Source: Clostridiales bacterium (GTDB lineage Bacteria > Bacillota > Clostridia > Oscillospirales > Ruminococcaceae). From it: a stretch of DNA of 58,949 nt. Shown one piece after another: positions 57,948 through 58,949 of this stretch (the first letter of the stretch is position 1; each line of letters starts with the position of its first letter). Below the pieces are notes generated by a model. That model had not been told where the DNA came from. It saw nothing but the letters and a program-made list of their open reading frames with translations, and searched no databases. The translations under genes and the position numbers were made by a program. The DNA lies in contig JAHZAY010000014.1 of assembly GCA_019423685.1 (NCBI GenBank), forward strand, positions 1 to 58,949, read 5' to 3'.

Positions 57948-58949
57948 CCGACAAGCTGAAAAAGCAGATCATCCTCAACCTCCCGTATCTCATCTTCGTG
58001 TATCTCTTTGACAAGCTCTGCCAGGGGATACGGCTGGCGCCTGGGGCGGACGCCTCGGAGAAGCTGCTCCACATCGGGCAGGGCTTTTCGGCGGCCTTTG
58101 CCAGCCTGGCGCCCAGCTTCCATCTGCTGGACCTGTGCATGGGCGCCGCCGGCGCGGTGCTGATCCGGCTGGCGGTCTACTCCAAAGGCAAGAACGCGAA
58201 GAAATACCGCCGGGGGATCGAGTACGGGAGCGCCCGCTGGGGCACCCCGGCCGACATCGCTCCCTACGCAGACCCGGACTTCTTCCAGAACGTCCTCCTC
58301 ACTCAGACGGAACGGATCACCATGGCGAGCCGCCCCAAGGAGCCCAAGTATGCCAGGAATAAAAACATTTTGGTCATTGGCGGTTCCGGCAGCGGAAAGA
58401 CAAGGTTCTTTGTCAAGCCCAACCTGCTCCAGTGCCATTCCTCCTATGTGGTCACTGACCCGAAAGGCACCATCCTGAACGAGGTAGGAGCCCTGCTGGA
58501 GCGCAAGGGATACCGCATCAAAAGCCTGAACCTCATCAACTTCAAGAAGTCCATGCGGTATAACCCTCTGGCGTACATCCGCAGCGAGAAGGATATTTTG
58601 AAGCTGGTGAACGCCCTGATCCTCAACACCAAAGGCGAGGGCGAAAAGTCCAGTGAAGATTTCTGGGTGAAGGCCGAGCGGCTTTTGTACTGCGCCCTGA
58701 TCGGATACATCTGGTACGAGGCGGAGCCGGAGGAAAAGAACTTCCTCACGCTGCTGGAACTCATCAATGCATCGGAGGCCAGAGAGGACGACGAGGAATT
58801 TCAGTCGCCCGTGGATATTCTGTTCGCCAAGCTGGAGAAGGAGCACCCGGACCACTTCGCCGTGAAGCAGTACCGCAAATTCAAGCTGGCCGCCGGCAAG
58901 ACCCTGAAATCCATCCTGATTAGCTGCGGCGCCCGCCTTGCCCCCTTCG
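57944..58949 (+). CDS. VirD4/TcpA-like type IV coupling protein, runs off the window
   Basis: The first 335 codons of a conjugation coupling ATPase. It has two N-terminal membrane helices (about 10-28 and 55-82), EYGSARWGTPADIAPY, Walker A VIGGSGSGKTRFFVKPN (about 145-161), and a long ATPase body. It is intact up to the window end at 58949 (SCGARLAPF), continuing past the point where the paralogue at 45658 breaks. It powers transfer of the relaxase-DNA complex through the mating channel. Relaxase and channel genes should follow to the right. Confidence 0.93.
   Translation, partial: MTDKLKKQIILNLPYLIFVYLFDKLCQGIRLAPGADASEKLLHIGQGFSAAFASLAPSFHLLDLCMGAAGAVLIRLAVYSKGKNAKKYRRGIEYGSARWGTPADIAPYADPDFFQNVLLTQTERITMASRPKEPKYARNKNILVIGGSGSGKTRFFVKPNLLQCHSSYVVTDPKGTILNEVGALLERKGYRIKSLNLINFKKSMRYNPLAYIRSEKDILKLVNALILNTKGEGEKSSEDFWVKAERLLYCALIGYIWYEAEPEEKNFLTLLELINASEAREDDEEFQSPVDILFAKLEKEHPDHFAVKQYRKFKLAAGKTLKSILISCGARLAPF

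Noticed and set aside
1..58949. CRISPR array or cas genes
   Set aside because: No set of regularly spaced direct repeats and no Cas protein motifs were seen on either strand.

Overview
The window looks like about 45 kb of ordinary chromosome from a low-to-mid GC, spore-forming, anaerobic gut Clostridia (probably Oscillospirales/Ruminococcaceae-like; an inference from gene families, not a tested placement), followed by about 14 kb of integrative/conjugative element DNA. Clostridial signs are a T-box in front of valS, a YtvI-type sporulation membrane protein, a GGGtGRT protein beside a NifU-like scaffold, an archaeal-type ProRS, strong AGGAGG ribosome binding sites and sigma-A-like promoters with 16-18 bp spacers.

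Region 1 (1-16.6 kb): NifU-like/GGGtGRT pair, metallophosphoesterase, small membrane protein, iron-sulfur flavoprotein-like reductase, AGCS amino acid:cation symporter, YitT protein, xanthine phosphoribosyltransferase, pyrimidine-nucleoside phosphorylase, an F420-ligase-like protein, then a three-gene O-acylation operon (MBOAT, DHHW/AlgX-like, and a lipoprotein resembling a TRAP solute-binding protein) and YtvI. Region 2 (16.7-37.6 kb) is rich in translation genes: T-box/valS, two paralogous lipoproteins, a ribbon-helix-helix regulator divergent from a small unknown gene, pepT, a YbaK-type deacylase, a GNAT acetyltransferase, the gltX-glnS pair, a GDPD with two degenerate nitrilase-fold proteins, tadA, a CPBP protease, glmS, proS and acpP. 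Region 3 (37.8-45.1 kb): aroE-aroK, DedA, cupin-aldo/keto reductase, and DUF1538 with a tandem PII-like protein.

Region 4 (45.1-58.9 kb) is mobile. A minus-strand module runs from two Cys-rich small proteins through RepA-like, ParA, ParB, accessory proteins and PcfB to a VirD4/TcpA-like coupling protein broken at its 3' part. The break abuts a 22-nt inverted repeat, then the first ~33 codons of a large serine recombinase, which run directly into the C-terminal ATPase part of a GHKL sensor kinase. On the right a second module, transcribed the other way, has a related replication-type protein, PcfB and an intact coupling protein running off the window. Between them lie a displaced tRNA-Arg(CCU) 3' end with its terminator, an excisionase-like gene with no integrase next to it, and one large AT-rich gene encoding an Mrr-like PD-(D/E)XK nuclease fused to a STAND-type P-loop NTPase. 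This last gene is the best candidate for a poorly described system: a single-gene anti-phage/anti-plasmid sensor-effector.

Other notable points are the two nitrilase-fold proteins whose catalytic residues are lost in a complementary pattern, the tandem-PII/DUF1538 pair, and a conserved-looking intergenic stretch before xpt that no gene explains.
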